Positions 24,174 to 33,797 of a DNA stretch of 57,007 nt are shown here, one piece after another. The notes below the pieces were generated by a model that ran no database searches, was not told the origin of the DNA, and saw only the letters and a program-made list of their open reading frames with translations. A program made the translations under genes and the position numbers. The first letter of the stretch is position 1; the number at the start of each line of letters is the position of its first letter. The DNA lies in assembly GCA_003155795.1 (NCBI GenBank), contig PMEM01000049.1, positions 43,155 through 100,161 of the forward strand. The letters are read 5' to 3'. The stretch is from Gemmatimonadota bacterium. Lineage in GTDB: Bacteria; Gemmatimonadota; Gemmatimonadetes; Gemmatimonadales; Gemmatimonadaceae.

Positions 24174-24737
24174 GTGTCGTCTGAGAAGCACATCGTGCTC
24201 GTAGGCCTTCCTGGTGTCGGCAAGACCACGGTAGGTCGAGCGGTGGCGAAGCGACTCGGCCGAGAGTTTGTAGATCTGGACACGCTCATCGAACGATCGT
24301 TCGGTAAGTCGATCTCACAGATTTTCCGGGACGACGGCGAAGCTGTCTTCCGGGCCGCGGAGGCGAGAGTTGCGGGTGAGGTCGCCGAAATGGCGCCGGT
24401 GGTGCTCGCACCCGGCGGCGGCTGGGTGCTTAATTCGGCGGCGGTGGCACATTTGCTCGAAGCCAGCCGTATCATATACCTTAGAGTGTCACCCGATGCA
24501 GCGATTCGACGGATGGGTCGTGGCATCGACCGGCGGCCACTGTTGAGCGGTGCGACAGACCCCTTCAAGGCAATGCGTGAGCTACACGAGGTGCGGAAGC
24601 CGGTTTATGAGAGGTATGCGGCGATGACGGTCGAGACGGGTGGAATCGAAAGGTCCACAGTAATCGCCAAGGTGGTGGAGCTGGTGCTCGCCGCCGAGAG
24701 GGACTTCACACTGAAGCCAGAAGACAAGAATGAGTGA
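24174..24737 (+). CDS. aroK: Shikimate kinase
   Basis: Phosphorylates shikimate at O-3, two steps before aroC. It is 187 residues from GTG 24174; the first conserved strand (KHIVLVGLPGVGKTTVGRAV) follows at residue 5, so the longer upstream frame is an overlap with aroC. Visible motifs are Walker A GLPGVGKT, FVDLD for shikimate binding, a DDGEAVFRAAE region and GGGWV. The lid Arg lies in GRGIDRRPLL. It overlaps the next gene by eight bases. The pair aroC-aroK forms a small aromatic amino acid unit. Confidence 0.9.
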   Translation: MSSEKHIVLVGLPGVGKTTVGRAVAKRLGREFVDLDTLIERSFGKSISQIFRDDGEAVFRAAEARVAGEVAEMAPVVLAPGGGWVLNSAAVAHLLEASRIIYLRVSPDAAIRRMGRGIDRRPLLSGATDPFKAMRELHEVRKPVYERYAAMTVETGGIERSTVIAKVVELVLAAERDFTLKPEDKNE

Positions 24738-24996
24738 AGGAATAGATGGATACAATGTACCGCGGTCGATGAGGGTCCTGGGCCCGCACGAGCGCAGTCG
24801 CTTCACAGCGGAAGCCTGGGGTTATCTGGTCGGGTTGAGCCGATCCGGCCTCCTTGAACCGGTCGAGCTCGAACACGTTATCGAACGCGTCCTGACGAAT
24901 TTCGACGGTCGAGTGGGGCTGACTGATTTGCGCCTCATTCTTGGCGACGGCGGCTCCGAAGGCAGCGACCCAGCACAATCTGTAACTACGCATTGA
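24730..24996 (+). CDS. Smg/DUF494-like small protein
   Basis: An 88-residue protein starting inside the end of aroK. The pattern RFTAEAWGYLVGLSRSGLLE and VELEHVIERVL fits the Smg (DUF494) family, small cytoplasmic proteins of unclear role often encoded next to dprA and topA. Here topA follows directly, but no dprA gene is seen. The protein is shorter than the E. coli family member (about 157 residues) and ends in a polar tail. Confidence 0.6.
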   Translation: MSEGIDGYNVPRSMRVLGPHERSRFTAEAWGYLVGLSRSGLLEPVELEHVIERVLTNFDGRVGLTDLRLILGDGGSEGSDPAQSVTTH

Positions 24997-25031
24997 TTCC
25001 GGTGAAGTCCGGCAACCGATAAGAAGGGAAA

Positions 25032-27497
25032 ATGGCAATTCGAAAGACGGCGACGAAGCGCGCCGGTATTAAAAAGAAGACAGTGACCAAGAAAGTTGTC
25101 GCAAAGACGGCTGTTACCACGAGTGCTCGCAAGACGGCTCGAAGAGTCGTGCGGAAGACTGCACGGAAGACGGCGCCGGTCGATGTGACGGCGTACGACG
25201 ATGACACGACGAGCGCGGGTGGGGGCGCGGGGACAGCGCTCGTCATTGTTGAGTCGCCGGCGAAGGCAAAGACGATTGGCAAGTATCTTGGGCGCGGCTA
25301 CAAGGTGCGCGCTACGATCGGGCACGTGCGTGATCTTCCTCAGAAGAAGATGGGCATCGACGTCGAAAATGGTTTCGAACCCGAATATGTAACAATACCT
25401 GGAAAGGAAAAAATACTCGCGGAGCTAAAGAACGCCGCGAAGGATTCGAGCCAGATTTATCTGGCGACTGACCCTGATCGTGAGGGCGAAGCGATCGCGT
25501 GGCATGTAGCGTCGCAGATCAAACGCAAGGGCAGTCCTCCCGTGAAGCGGGTGCTCTTTCACGAGATAACGCGCGAGGCCGTTCGCGCGGCGATCGAAAA
25601 CGCCGGTCAGATAAACGAGCATCTGGTTGAGGCTCAACAGGCGCGTCGCGTGTTGGATCGGCTTGTCGGATACAAGGCGAGCCCGGTATTATGGAAGACC
25701 GTCAAGAAAGGGGCATCTGCCGGCCGCGTGCAGACTGTCGCACTTCGACTCATTGTCGAGCGGGAGCGCGAGATCCGTGCATTCAAGCCAGTCGAGTACT
25801 GGACGATTGCGGCTTTGCTCGAGAAGAGTGGTCAGGAATTCATGGCGAAGCTCCATCAGGTAGATGGAAAGAAGCCGGAGATCTCGAATGCCACTGAAGC
25901 GCAGCGTATCCTGGACGACCTCGCCGAGCAGAAGAAGTTTCGGATAGCGGAGGTCAAGCGGCGCGAAAGGCGGAAGAATCCTTACGCGCCGTTCACGACG
26001 AGTACGTTGCAACAGGAAGCGGCAAAGCGGTTGAGTTTTGGCTCCAAGCGCACTATGCGCCTCGCACAGGATCTGTATGAGGGAATCGACATCGGCGCTG
26101 AGGGCGCTGTGGGTCTGATTACCTACATGCGTACGGACTCATCGAGAGTCGCCGAGTCTGCTGCGACGTCCGCGCGCGACTATCTGCGGACGCTCTTTGG
26201 CGAAGCGTACCTTGCACCACACGGGCCGCAGCTGTACGGGGACGCGAAAGCAAAGAATACGCAGGATGCGCACGAGGCTGTGCGTCCGACGGACCCAACT
26301 CGACGACCGGATCTTGTCAAGCGATATCTGAAGGACGACCAATTCAAGCTTTACGAACTGATCTGGAAGCGGTTCATGGCCTCGCAGATGGCGCCAGCCG
26401 TGTTCGATACGACGACGGTGAATTTCGATCTCGGACGCTATCAGTTCCGTGCGACTGGAAGCGTGGTCAAGTTTGCGGGATACCAGGCTCTGTATCAGGA
26501 GGCAAGAGAAGCAGGTGACGGCAAGGCGCTGGAAGACGAGCAGCCATTGCCGGCGATGTCGGAGGGTGAAGATATACCAGTCAAGCGCATCGAGCCTACG
26601 CAGCATTTTACCGAGCCGCCTCCACGATTCTCGGAAGCGAGCTTGGTAAAGGAGCTTGAGCGACTTGGTATCGGTCGGCCATCGACGTACGCGTCGATCA
26701 TATCGACTCTCGCGGATCGTCGCTACGTGCTTCTCGAACAGCGCCGGTTCTTCCCGACTCCACTTGGTGAACAGGTGGAGCGCGTGATGATCAAGAGTTT
26801 ACCGGAGGTTTTCAATGTGCAGTTTACATCGAACATGGAGACCGATCTCGACAAGGTTGAGGACGGGACGATTGACTGGCGGGAAATGCTGGCAGCGTTC
26901 TACGGACCGTTCGCGGAGCGCGTCAAGCAGGCCGATCTTGAAGGGCTGATCGCGGAAGCGCATGATCTCTCCGAGTTTGAGGATCAGAAGTGTCCGGATT
27001 GCGGCGGGAAACTGGTACCTCGTAGTGGTTTTTTCGGGCCTTTTATGGCATGCGAGAATCACCCGAAGACGTGCAAGTTCACGCGCCCACTACGCGGGGA
27101 AAAGAAAGTAGCGCGGGCGACGGACGAGATCTGTCACGAGTGCGGCGCTCCCATGGTTATCCGGACAGGTCGTAGCGGAGATTTCCTCGGTTGCAGCAGG
27201 TTCCCGAAGTGCCGAGGTACCCGTTCGATGCCGACGGGCGTCAAGTGTCCCAAGTGCGGCGGTGACGTAGCCGTTCGGCGTTCCAAGAAGCGCGGAAAGG
27301 CTTTTTATGGTTGTGCCAACTACCCGGAATGCGACTTTGTCGTTTGGGATAAACCGGTAGCCGAGACGTGTCCGGAATGCGGATTTGTTGGTGCGGAGGC
27401 GAAATCAACCAAGGCGCGCGGTGAATACCGTCGCTGCATGAAGTGTCAGAACGAGTGGGACGTTGTAGCACAACCAGTGGAGGCTGTCGTTGCATGA
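25032..27497 (+). CDS. topA: DNA topoisomerase I with Lys-rich N-terminal tail
   Basis: Relaxes negatively supercoiled DNA by single-strand passage, 821 residues. A very basic tail of about 55 residues (KRAGIKKKTVTKKVVAKTAV, then RKTARRVVRKTARKTA) precedes the Toprim domain (ALVIVESPAKAKTIGKYLG; DPDREGEAIAWH acidic motif). The catalytic tyrosine is Tyr365 in GAVGLITYMRTDSSR. The C-terminus has four zinc-ribbon modules with paired Cys (CPDCGGK, CHECGAP, CPKCGGD, CPECGFV). GAAGGG sits before the ATG. The histone H1-like tail is not part of ordinary TopA and probably adds DNA binding. trmFO overlaps its 3' end. Confidence 0.95.
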   Translation: MAIRKTATKRAGIKKKTVTKKVVAKTAVTTSARKTARRVVRKTARKTAPVDVTAYDDDTTSAGGGAGTALVIVESPAKAKTIGKYLGRGYKVRATIGHVRDLPQKKMGIDVENGFEPEYVTIPGKEKILAELKNAAKDSSQIYLATDPDREGEAIAWHVASQIKRKGSPPVKRVLFHEITREAVRAAIENAGQINEHLVEAQQARRVLDRLVGYKASPVLWKTVKKGASAGRVQTVALRLIVEREREIRAFKPVEYWTIAALLEKSGQEFMAKLHQVDGKKPEISNATEAQRILDDLAEQKKFRIAEVKRRERRKNPYAPFTTSTLQQEAAKRLSFGSKRTMRLAQDLYEGIDIGAEGAVGLITYMRTDSSRVAESAATSARDYLRTLFGEAYLAPHGPQLYGDAKAKNTQDAHEAVRPTDPTRRPDLVKRYLKDDQFKLYELIWKRFMASQMAPAVFDTTTVNFDLGRYQFRATGSVVKFAGYQALYQEAREAGDGKALEDEQPLPAMSEGEDIPVKRIEPTQHFTEPPPRFSEASLVKELERLGIGRPSTYASIISTLADRRYVLLEQRRFFPTPLGEQVERVMIKSLPEVFNVQFTSNMETDLDKVEDGTIDWREMLAAFYGPFAERVKQADLEGLIAEAHDLSEFEDQKCPDCGGKLVPRSGFFGPFMACENHPKTCKFTRPLRGEKKVARATDEICHECGAPMVIRTGRSGDFLGCSRFPKCRGTRSMPTGVKCPKCGGDVAVRRSKKRGKAFYGCANYPECDFVVWDKPVAETCPECGFVGAEAKSTKARGEYRRCMKCQNEWDVVAQPVEAVVA

Positions 27498-28842
27498 TGA
27501 AGTGGTCACCGTCGTTGGCGGTGGTCTGGCGGGATCGGAAGCTGCATGGCAGCTGGCGCAGCGCGGGCATGATGTAGTCTTGCATGAAATGCGTCCGGTG
27601 CGGCAGACTGAAGCACATCGGACTGATCGACTGGCGGAGCTTGTCTGCTCGAACACGTTCAAGAGCACCGAACTCTCGACCGCTCACGGCGCGATCAAGG
27701 CTGAGATGCGCGAGCTTGGTTGTCTGGTGCTGGAATGTGCAGACTTGGCGCGGGTGGCGGCTGGATCAGCGCTCGCGGTAGACCGAGATGTATTCGCCGC
27801 GACCGTTACTGAGCGAATCCAATCGCATCCTCGCATCACCGTCGAGCGCGGTGAGATCGAAGCACTCCCCGTTGGTCCTGCAATTATTGCAACTGGTCCA
27901 CTGACCAGCGATGGACTCGCAGCTTCACTGCGGCAACGACTTGGTGCCGACTCCCTGGCGTTCTACGACGCGATTGCGCCGGTTGTGTCGCGCGACTCGA
28001 TCGACGAGTCTCGTGTATTCACGGCGTCGAGATACGGCAAGGAAACAATGGAAGGCGCCACGGAAGGCGCATATCTGAATTGTGCGATGGACCACGCGGA
28101 ATACGAGGCGTTTGTTTCGGCCCTTGATACCGCGGATCAATTCCACGGCCACGAATTCGACAAAGTCCCGTACTTTTCAGGGTGCATGCCAGTTGAGGAG
28201 ATGAACTCGCGCGGTCACGAAACACTGCGCTTCGGCCCGCTCAAGCCCGTCGGGTTATCGGATCCGCGGACTGGCGTCAGGCCTCATGCGGTCGTGCAGT
28301 TGCGGCGCGAGGACCGTGCTGGTCGCTTGTGGAATCTCGTTGGGTTCCAGACACGGTTGCGGATCCCGGAGCAGCAGCGCGTGTTCCGAATGATCCCTGG
28401 TCTTGCAAACGCAGAGTTTCTCCGATATGGGTCGATCCACCGTAACTCCTATGTGAATTCGCCGAGCGTCCTCACGTCCGCAATGGCGCTCAAGGATGAC
28501 GAACGAATTTTCCTCGCGGGACAGATTACCGGCGTCGAGGGCTATACCGAGAGTACTGCATCCGGACTCCTCGCGGGGATTAACCTGTCGCGCGTTCTGC
28601 GTGGGCAGCAGCCGGTCGTGCCTCCAACAACAACGATGTTGGGAGCATTGTATCGGTATCTGCGTGAGGCAGATCCTCGTCACTTTCAACCGATGAACGC
28701 GAATTTCGGTCTGGTTGATGATCTCGATGAACAGATTCGCGACAAGCGTGTCAAGAAGGAGCGGATCGCTGAGCGCGCCGTTCGGGAGATGCGCGAGTGG
28801 CGCCAGAGCAACCTCGTGGGCTCGCCAGTGGCGGTGCCATGA
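27490..28842 (+). CDS. trmFO: TrmFO, tRNA U54 methyltransferase
   Basis: Methylenetetrahydrofolate- and FAD-dependent enzyme making m5U54 in tRNA, 450 residues. The N-terminus has the FAD loop VVGGGLAGSEAAWQLAQRG, followed by LHEMRPVRQTEAH and LAELVCSNTFKS with the conserved Cys. PYFSGCMPVEEM and GQITGVEGYTESTASG are further family signatures. The start is TTG 27490, eight bases inside topA, with GTGGAGG seven bases before it; the next in-frame start, GTG 27502, would cut into the FAD strand. It is coupled to xerC by ATGA. Confidence 0.93.
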   Translation: MHDEVVTVVGGGLAGSEAAWQLAQRGHDVVLHEMRPVRQTEAHRTDRLAELVCSNTFKSTELSTAHGAIKAEMRELGCLVLECADLARVAAGSALAVDRDVFAATVTERIQSHPRITVERGEIEALPVGPAIIATGPLTSDGLAASLRQRLGADSLAFYDAIAPVVSRDSIDESRVFTASRYGKETMEGATEGAYLNCAMDHAEYEAFVSALDTADQFHGHEFDKVPYFSGCMPVEEMNSRGHETLRFGPLKPVGLSDPRTGVRPHAVVQLRREDRAGRLWNLVGFQTRLRIPEQQRVFRMIPGLANAEFLRYGSIHRNSYVNSPSVLTSAMALKDDERIFLAGQITGVEGYTESTASGLLAGINLSRVLRGQQPVVPPTTTMLGALYRYLREADPRHFQPMNANFGLVDDLDEQIRDKRVKKERIAERAVREMREWRQSNLVGSPVAVP

Positions 28843-29765
28843 CGGACGAAATCGATCGTGTTGCGGAATTTCTTGAGCATATGGAGAAGGAGCGCGACGT
28901 CTCCCCGAACACGATCAAGGCTTATACTCGTGATCTCGCAGAGTTTGTAGCGTACCTCGGCACTTACTACGGAACGGAAGGTTGGTCCTGGCAGGGGGTC
29001 GATCGACTTGCAATTCGCGGATTCCTTGCTCATATGGTTCGGCGTGGAGCCAGCAAGCGCTCTGCTGGACGGTCGTTATCCGCGGTGCGTTCATTTTACA
29101 AATACCTGCATCGGAATGAGATCGTGGAGGCGAATCCGGCGCGTGCTGTTGGCGCCCCGAAGCGCGACCAGCACCTTCCGGAATATCTTGATCTTGCACA
29201 GATGGGTACACTCTTCAGCGCAGCGCAGACGCGCTCCGAGGGCGGCCGGTTTACAGATGTGCGCAATCTTGCGATCCTGGAGCTTTTCTACTCTGCTGGC
29301 CTGCGGCTGTCGGAGTTGCGCGGCATCAACCGTGATTCGCTCGATATGCTGGCCAATCAGGTGAAAGTGCGTGGCAAGGGACGGAAGGAAAGAATCGTCC
29401 CGCTGGGTGATCGCGCGATACTTGCTCTCAGAAATTATGAGGCGAGGCGTGATGATTTGTTGCGCGCCATCGGTTCAAAGGGAGACCGAACCGCATTCTT
29501 CTTATCATCCCAGGGGCGCCGAATCAGCGCGCGTGCACTACAGAACGCAATGACAGCGTTGCTGGATCTTGTGAGCGAGAACGCTGGCCTCTCCACTCAC
29601 TCGTTGCGTCACACTTTTGCGACTCACATGCTCGATGCTGGAGCAGATCTCCGTGCGGTGCAGGAATTGCTTGGCCATGCATCCGTGCAATCGACGCAAA
29701 TTTACACTCACACCAGCGTCGAGCGCTTGAAGCAGGCTTACAAGTCTGCGCATCCGCGCGCCTAG
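28839..29765 (+). CDS. xerC: XerC-type tyrosine recombinase
   Basis: Resolves chromosome dimers at dif with a XerD partner. It is 308 residues from ATG 28839, which overlaps the trmFO stop. The N-terminal SAM-like domain (VSPNTIKAYTRDLAEFVAYL) is followed by the catalytic domain with Arg in SAGLRLSELRG, Lys in VRGKGRKERIVPLG, the HxxR box LSTHSLRHTFATHML, and the final His and Tyr in LLGHASVQSTQIYTH. The order topA-trmFO-xerC-hslVU is conserved in several phyla, which supports housekeeping XerC rather than a mobile integrase. No dif site was identified. Confidence 0.92.
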   Translation: MTDEIDRVAEFLEHMEKERDVSPNTIKAYTRDLAEFVAYLGTYYGTEGWSWQGVDRLAIRGFLAHMVRRGASKRSAGRSLSAVRSFYKYLHRNEIVEANPARAVGAPKRDQHLPEYLDLAQMGTLFSAAQTRSEGGRFTDVRNLAILELFYSAGLRLSELRGINRDSLDMLANQVKVRGKGRKERIVPLGDRAILALRNYEARRDDLLRAIGSKGDRTAFFLSSQGRRISARALQNAMTALLDLVSENAGLSTHSLRHTFATHMLDAGADLRAVQELLGHASVQSTQIYTHTSVERLKQAYKSAHPRA

Positions 29766-29783
29766 TGCGTGTGGGGATCTGCA

Positions 29784-30485
29784 ATGTCGCTCTTCTTATT
29801 TGTGCACGGCGCCTCCTGGGCCGTCGATCGCCGCATTGAAGAAAACGCGGATGTACGGAGCTCAAGGCGCGACCGTCAAATACAAGTCCTGCTCTTCACG
29901 TCTGCTGATGGCGAAGTCAGGCGAAGCGAAATCGCGGAGAATTTTCCGGAGGAGCCGACTGCCAGGTTGCTGGAATCCGTCTGGAAATACGCCGAGGTAA
30001 TCCACGCGGGCGATCCTGGCGAGATGACCAGCCGCGGAGAGATGGTCGTTCCCGGTCTGCGAGATGTACTGCGAGCGTTCTCCCGCGCGCTGCTCCTGCG
30101 CTGTCCCAATTGCGGTGGCCCCAAGGTGATCCGGAGATGGTTCGCGCTGGAACCGTGTTGCGCGAAATGCGGATTACAACTCGACCGCGGTGAGATGGAT
30201 GACAACGTGATCGGCGGGATGTACTTCAACATTGTGCTTGCGGAACTCCTGTTCGCGGCCGTTCTGCTGATCGTTGTGATTGCCATGTGGCCGCACGTGC
30301 CGTGGGCGGGAGTGGAGTACAGCCTGATCGCCGCCATGATAATCGCGCCGATCATATTCTACCCTGCATCACGTCTAATGTGGCTCGCGCTGGACCTTCT
30401 TCTCCGCCCTCCGGATGCGACCGAAATGGAGTCTTACGCCAACGCCGCGAAATCAGCCAGGAAGAGCACACGCCAATCGGTTTAG
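29784..30485 (+). CDS. DUF983-type membrane protein
   Basis: A 233-residue protein. The N-terminal about 100 residues are soluble (FTSADGEVRRSEIAENFPEE). The C-terminal part carries two CxxC pairs (LLRCPNCGGPK and EPCCAKCGLQLDR) followed by two transmembrane helices (IVLAELLFAAVLLIVVIAMW; IAAMIIAPIIFYPASRLMWL), the layout of DUF983. Function is unknown. ATG 29784 with GGGGA seven bases upstream is preferred to GTG 29769. Its last codon overlaps the convergent Crp/Fnr gene by four bases. Confidence 0.75.
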   Translation: MSLFLFVHGASWAVDRRIEENADVRSSRRDRQIQVLLFTSADGEVRRSEIAENFPEEPTARLLESVWKYAEVIHAGDPGEMTSRGEMVVPGLRDVLRAFSRALLLRCPNCGGPKVIRRWFALEPCCAKCGLQLDRGEMDDNVIGGMYFNIVLAELLFAAVLLIVVIAMWPHVPWAGVEYSLIAAMIIAPIIFYPASRLMWLALDLLLRPPDATEMESYANAAKSARKSTRQSV

Positions 30486-31192
30486 CTCTTGTCGATTACC
30501 TGACCAATCAACCTGTCATACACATCAGCGACGAGGCGATAGCACTCACACGACTCGGCTTCGAGACCTGCGCGGTCGGTAATGACAATCTCACCGCGTT
30601 TGTAGCGGATGAGTCCGGCCTTCTGAAGATTGCCGGCCGCAACGGTGACACCCGCGCGGCGCACTCCGAGCATGACGGCGAGATATTCGTGCGTGAGATG
30701 GAACTGGTCGCCTGGCACTCGGTCATGCGTCATGAGGAGCCACCGAGCACACCGCTGGGAAAGTGAGTGTCGCTGGTTACACACTACGGACTGTCCGACC
30801 TGCGTAAACATTGCGTACGCGTAGCGAAGCAGGACGGAGCGAAGTGCGTCGTCGGTCTTGAGCAGCTCGATCAACTTGTTTGCTGGAGCAGTCGCAGTCC
30901 GTCCGCCTATTTGAACGAAGCAGCGCATGTTCGCCATGTCAGTTCCGAACAGTGTCGGGAGACCGACCATCCCTTCCTGACCGACGGTGGCGACCTCTCC
31001 CCACGAGCCGCTAACGGGCGCCGTCATGGATATGACGGAATCGAGCGGGAAGTAAACCCGGGAGACCGTATCCCCAGGCTGAAAGATTTCCATCCTGGAT
31101 GGGGTGTCGAGGATGACGAGGTGTTCGGCCAGCCGGCGCGCCGTATCCGGAGGAAGTGCACGGATAAGGAGGTTTTCGTCGTAGGTTGCCAT
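30482..31192 (-). CDS. Crp/Fnr-family transcriptional regulator
   Basis: A 236-residue regulator with an N-terminal cyclic-nucleotide-binding-like beta-roll (residues about 15-130, FQPGDTVSRVYFPLDSVISM) and a C-terminal winged helix (FHLTHEYLAVMLGVRRAGVT). It belongs to the subgroup with HSLSQRCARWLLMTHDRV and a near-terminal SCECYRLV. There is no N-terminal Fe-S Cys cluster and no clear cAMP pocket, so the signal is unknown. The 78-bp gap behind its start (31193-31270) holds only a short GC hairpin. Confidence 0.85.
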   Translation of the reverse strand: MATYDENLLIRALPPDTARRLAEHLVILDTPSRMEIFQPGDTVSRVYFPLDSVISMTAPVSGSWGEVATVGQEGMVGLPTLFGTDMANMRCFVQIGGRTATAPANKLIELLKTDDALRSVLLRYAYAMFTQVGQSVVCNQRHSLSQRCARWLLMTHDRVPGDQFHLTHEYLAVMLGVRRAGVTVAAGNLQKAGLIRYKRGEIVITDRAGLEAESCECYRLVADVYDRLIGQVIDKS

Positions 31193-31270
31193 GGTACGGT
31201 ATGGAGCAAACAGCTTGCCGAGTCCGCAGACAGTCGCTCCCTCCTGTATTAAAAAGCGGCGGCGCTTAGT

Positions 31271-31636
31271 TCATCTAATCCGCATTTTGTCCGATTTTGC
31301 GACATCTTTCGGCAGCGTGCGCCTGGCAGCGCCGCGGAAAAGGAACAGTTCCCGAAAATATTTCCGGTTCTTTAGTGTACCTGCAATGATGCAAATCGTA
31401 CCGACGAGTACGGTGGCCGTCTCGAGTCGCCAATCCCGGCCGATGAGGGCGACACCGAGAAGTGCGATTCCGGCACCCGCCAGGAGTTCCCCAGAGAGGC
31501 TGATCTCGGCGCGCCTCCGACGTCGGCGGTCCCGCATTGGGCCGACCATCTGGGGGCCCCAGGCGTCCCAGATGAATGCAAGTCCGACCAGGACCAGCAG
31601 AATCCCAGCTCCGATTGGTATGTATTCCACACGCAT
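31271..31636 (-). CDS. Small membrane protein
   Basis: A 121-residue protein with two to three hydrophobic segments (YIPIGAGILLVLVGLAFIWD; LLAGAGIALLGVALIG; TATVLVGTICIIAGTL) separated by an Arg-rich cytoplasmic loop (MRDRRRRRRAE). The C-terminus is basic. AGGAG lies six bases before the ATG. No family is recognised with confidence; the layout loosely recalls LiaI/LiaF-type membrane proteins. Its upstream region (31637-31769) is shared with the divergent hslV gene. Confidence 0.6.
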   Translation of the reverse strand: MRVEYIPIGAGILLVLVGLAFIWDAWGPQMVGPMRDRRRRRRAEISLSGELLAGAGIALLGVALIGRDWRLETATVLVGTICIIAGTLKNRKYFRELFLFRGAARRTLPKDVAKSDKMRIR

Positions 31637-31769
31637 GGCAGCTCCTGTGTTGTCATTATTGGCAATTGCCGAGATGCAAAAGCGCTAATTGGAAGCAGGG
31701 TTGACCATTTCTCGACACCCAGTGGTTTTGAGAGTGCAAAAAGGGGGCGCACGGCTATTTCTTTAGGGG

Positions 31770-32321
31770 ATGCACAGCACTCTTCCGACAATCTGGGCCA
31801 CGACGATTCTTGCGGTGCGCCGCAATGGGCAGGTGGCACTCGGCGGCGACGGCCAGGTTACAGTGGGCGATACGGTGATGAAATCGAACGCCCAGAAGGT
31901 CCGCACTCTTCAAAACGGTCGCCTTCTGGCGGGTTTCGCCGGTGCGGCCGCTGACGCCTTCACGCTCTTCGAGAAGTTCGAGGAGAAGCTGAAACGCTTC
32001 CCTGACAATCTGCCACGTGCCGCTGTCGACTTGGCCAAGGACTGGCGTAGCGACCGCGTGCTCCGGCGGCTGGAGGCGCTGCTCATTGTCGTGTCCCGCG
32101 AGCACGGGTTCATCATTTCCGGGACAGGCGACATCATCGAGCCGGATGACGGGATTCTTGCGATCGGCTCGGGTGGGACCTACGCGCTCGCGGCTGCACG
32201 TGCATTGGTGCAGGCCACCGATCTTGAGCCGCGCGAGATTGTACGACGGGCGCTCACGATTGCCGGCGAGATCTGCGTGTACACCAACACGAACATCACC
32301 ATTATCGAGCCGGGAGCATAG
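31770..32321 (+). CDS. hslV: HslV, ATP-dependent protease subunit
   Basis: Proteolytic subunit of the HslUV (ClpQY) protease, 183 residues. A short propeptide [10 protein letters not shown] precedes the catalytic N-terminal threonine in [20 protein letters not shown]. The rest follows the family ([46 protein letters not shown]). An in-frame stop at 31764 leaves ATG 31770 as the only start; AGGGG touches the ATG, too close for a normal ribosome binding site. hslU follows two bases after its stop. Confidence 0.95.
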   Translation: MHSTLPTIWATTILAVRRNGQVALGGDGQVTVGDTVMKSNAQKVRTLQNGRLLAGFAGAAADAFTLFEKFEEKLKRFPDNLPRAAVDLAKDWRSDRVLRRLEALLIVVSREHGFIISGTGDIIEPDDGILAIGSGGTYALAAARALVQATDLEPREIVRRALTIAGEICVYTNTNITIIEPGA

Positions 32322-32323
32322 GA

Positions 32324-33772
32324 ATGGCATCGCCACGCACGCAGCAGGCGCTTGCCAAGCTCGCCGATCTCACGCCGCGGCAGATAGTTCAGGAGCTGGA
32401 TCGTTACATAGTTGGCCAGGGAGACGCCAAGCGCGCCGTTGCGATCGCGCTTAGAAATCGCTGGCGCCGACAACGCGCACCGGAATCAATTCGTGACGAG
32501 ATATCGCCGAACAACATCATCCTCGTAGGCCCGACGGGCGTCGGTAAAACCGAGATAGCACGGCGTCTGGCGAAGCTCGCTGGAGCACCGTTCGTGAAAG
32601 TTGAGGCATCGAAGTTTACGGAAGTCGGATACGTGGGACGCGATGTCGAATCAATGGTGCGAGATCTGGTCGAGGCAGCGATCAGCATGGTGCGCGACGA
32701 TCGCGAGAGCGAGGTCGAGGAGCTCGCCGTTGAACGCGTGGACGAGCGGTTGCTGGATCTGCTGCTACCGGTCCCTGCGGATACAGTTGCGTCGCCGGAA
32801 GTGCAGACTGCGCCGCATGATGAGCAGGTGTTCTTCGTATCTGGCAGCGGTGGTGTAACCAAGGAAGTCGAAGCCGCGCGTGACCGCCATCAGCGCACAC
32901 GAGAAAAACTGAAGTTGCTGCTACGTGCCGGCGAACTGGACAATCGGGAAGTCGAGCTCGAAGTTCGGCAGAACGCGCCGATGATGTTCGACATGATGGT
33001 TCCGCAGGGTGCGCCGGATGGAATGGAGAATTTCTCCGACATGTTGCGCGAGATGATGCCCAAGCGCAGCAAGAAGCGCACTGTCAAGGTTCCCGAAGCG
33101 CGCCGCATTCTGATGGATGAAGAGCTGGACAAGCTTATCGACCAGGATGAACTGGTGACCGACGCGCTGGAACGGGTTGAACAGATGGGGATCATCTTTC
33201 TCGACGAGATCGACAAGATCGCAGGTCAGCGTGGCGACAGCGGCGGTCCCGATGTGTCGCGCGAGGGCGTACAGCGGGACTTGCTTCCGATTGTCGAGGG
33301 ATCGACGGTTTCGACGAAGTACGGGAATGTAAAGACCGACCACGTGTTATTTGTTGCTGCTGGCGCATTTCACGTGTCGAAACCGAGCGATCTCATTCCG
33401 GAGCTACAGGGGCGTTTCCCCATTCGTGTTGAGTTGAAACCGCTGACGGAAGCCGACTTCGTGCGCATAATGACCGAGCCGGAGAACGCGCTCACGAAGC
33501 AGTACTCCGCGCTGGTAGAATCTGAGGGGGCCTCGCTTACGTTTACCGCCGAGGGCGTCGCAGAGATTGCGCGCATCGCGGCGCACGCCAATGACCGGAT
33601 GGAAAATATTGGAGCTCGACGACTTCACACGGTTATGACGACACTGCTTGAGGACGTCCTCTACGAACTTCCAGATGGCGGTAAGGAGCCGGTGAAGGTT
33701 GACGCGGAGATGGTCAAGCGCCGGTTGGTGAAAGTTGTCGAGGATGAAGATCTGCGTCGGTACATTCTGTGA
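32324..33772 (+). CDS. hslU: HslU, ATPase subunit of HslUV protease
   Basis: AAA+ unfoldase that feeds HslV, 482 residues. N-terminal [20 protein letters not shown], Walker [21 protein letters not shown], the pore motif region [16 protein letters not shown], the inserted I-domain (residues about 110-240), Walker [13 protein letters not shown], sensor [20 protein letters not shown] and a C-terminal tail ending DEDLRRYIL that docks on HslV. AGGA precedes the ATG. Length is a little above the E. coli protein because of the I-domain. Confidence 0.95.
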   Translation: MASPRTQQALAKLADLTPRQIVQELDRYIVGQGDAKRAVAIALRNRWRRQRAPESIRDEISPNNIILVGPTGVGKTEIARRLAKLAGAPFVKVEASKFTEVGYVGRDVESMVRDLVEAAISMVRDDRESEVEELAVERVDERLLDLLLPVPADTVASPEVQTAPHDEQVFFVSGSGGVTKEVEAARDRHQRTREKLKLLLRAGELDNREVELEVRQNAPMMFDMMVPQGAPDGMENFSDMLREMMPKRSKKRTVKVPEARRILMDEELDKLIDQDELVTDALERVEQMGIIFLDEIDKIAGQRGDSGGPDVSREGVQRDLLPIVEGSTVSTKYGNVKTDHVLFVAAGAFHVSKPSDLIPELQGRFPIRVELKPLTEADFVRIMTEPENALTKQYSALVESEGASLTFTAEGVAEIARIAAHANDRMENIGARRLHTVMTTLLEDVLYELPDGGKEPVKVDAEMVKRRLVKVVEDEDLRRYIL

Positions 33773-33797
33773 GTCGGGTTTCGCCGTTTAAACCGTA

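Noticed and set aside
28839..29765. XerC-like gene as the integrase of a mobile element.
   Set aside because: It lies in the conserved topA-trmFO-xerC-hslVU order with no att repeats or tRNA next to it.
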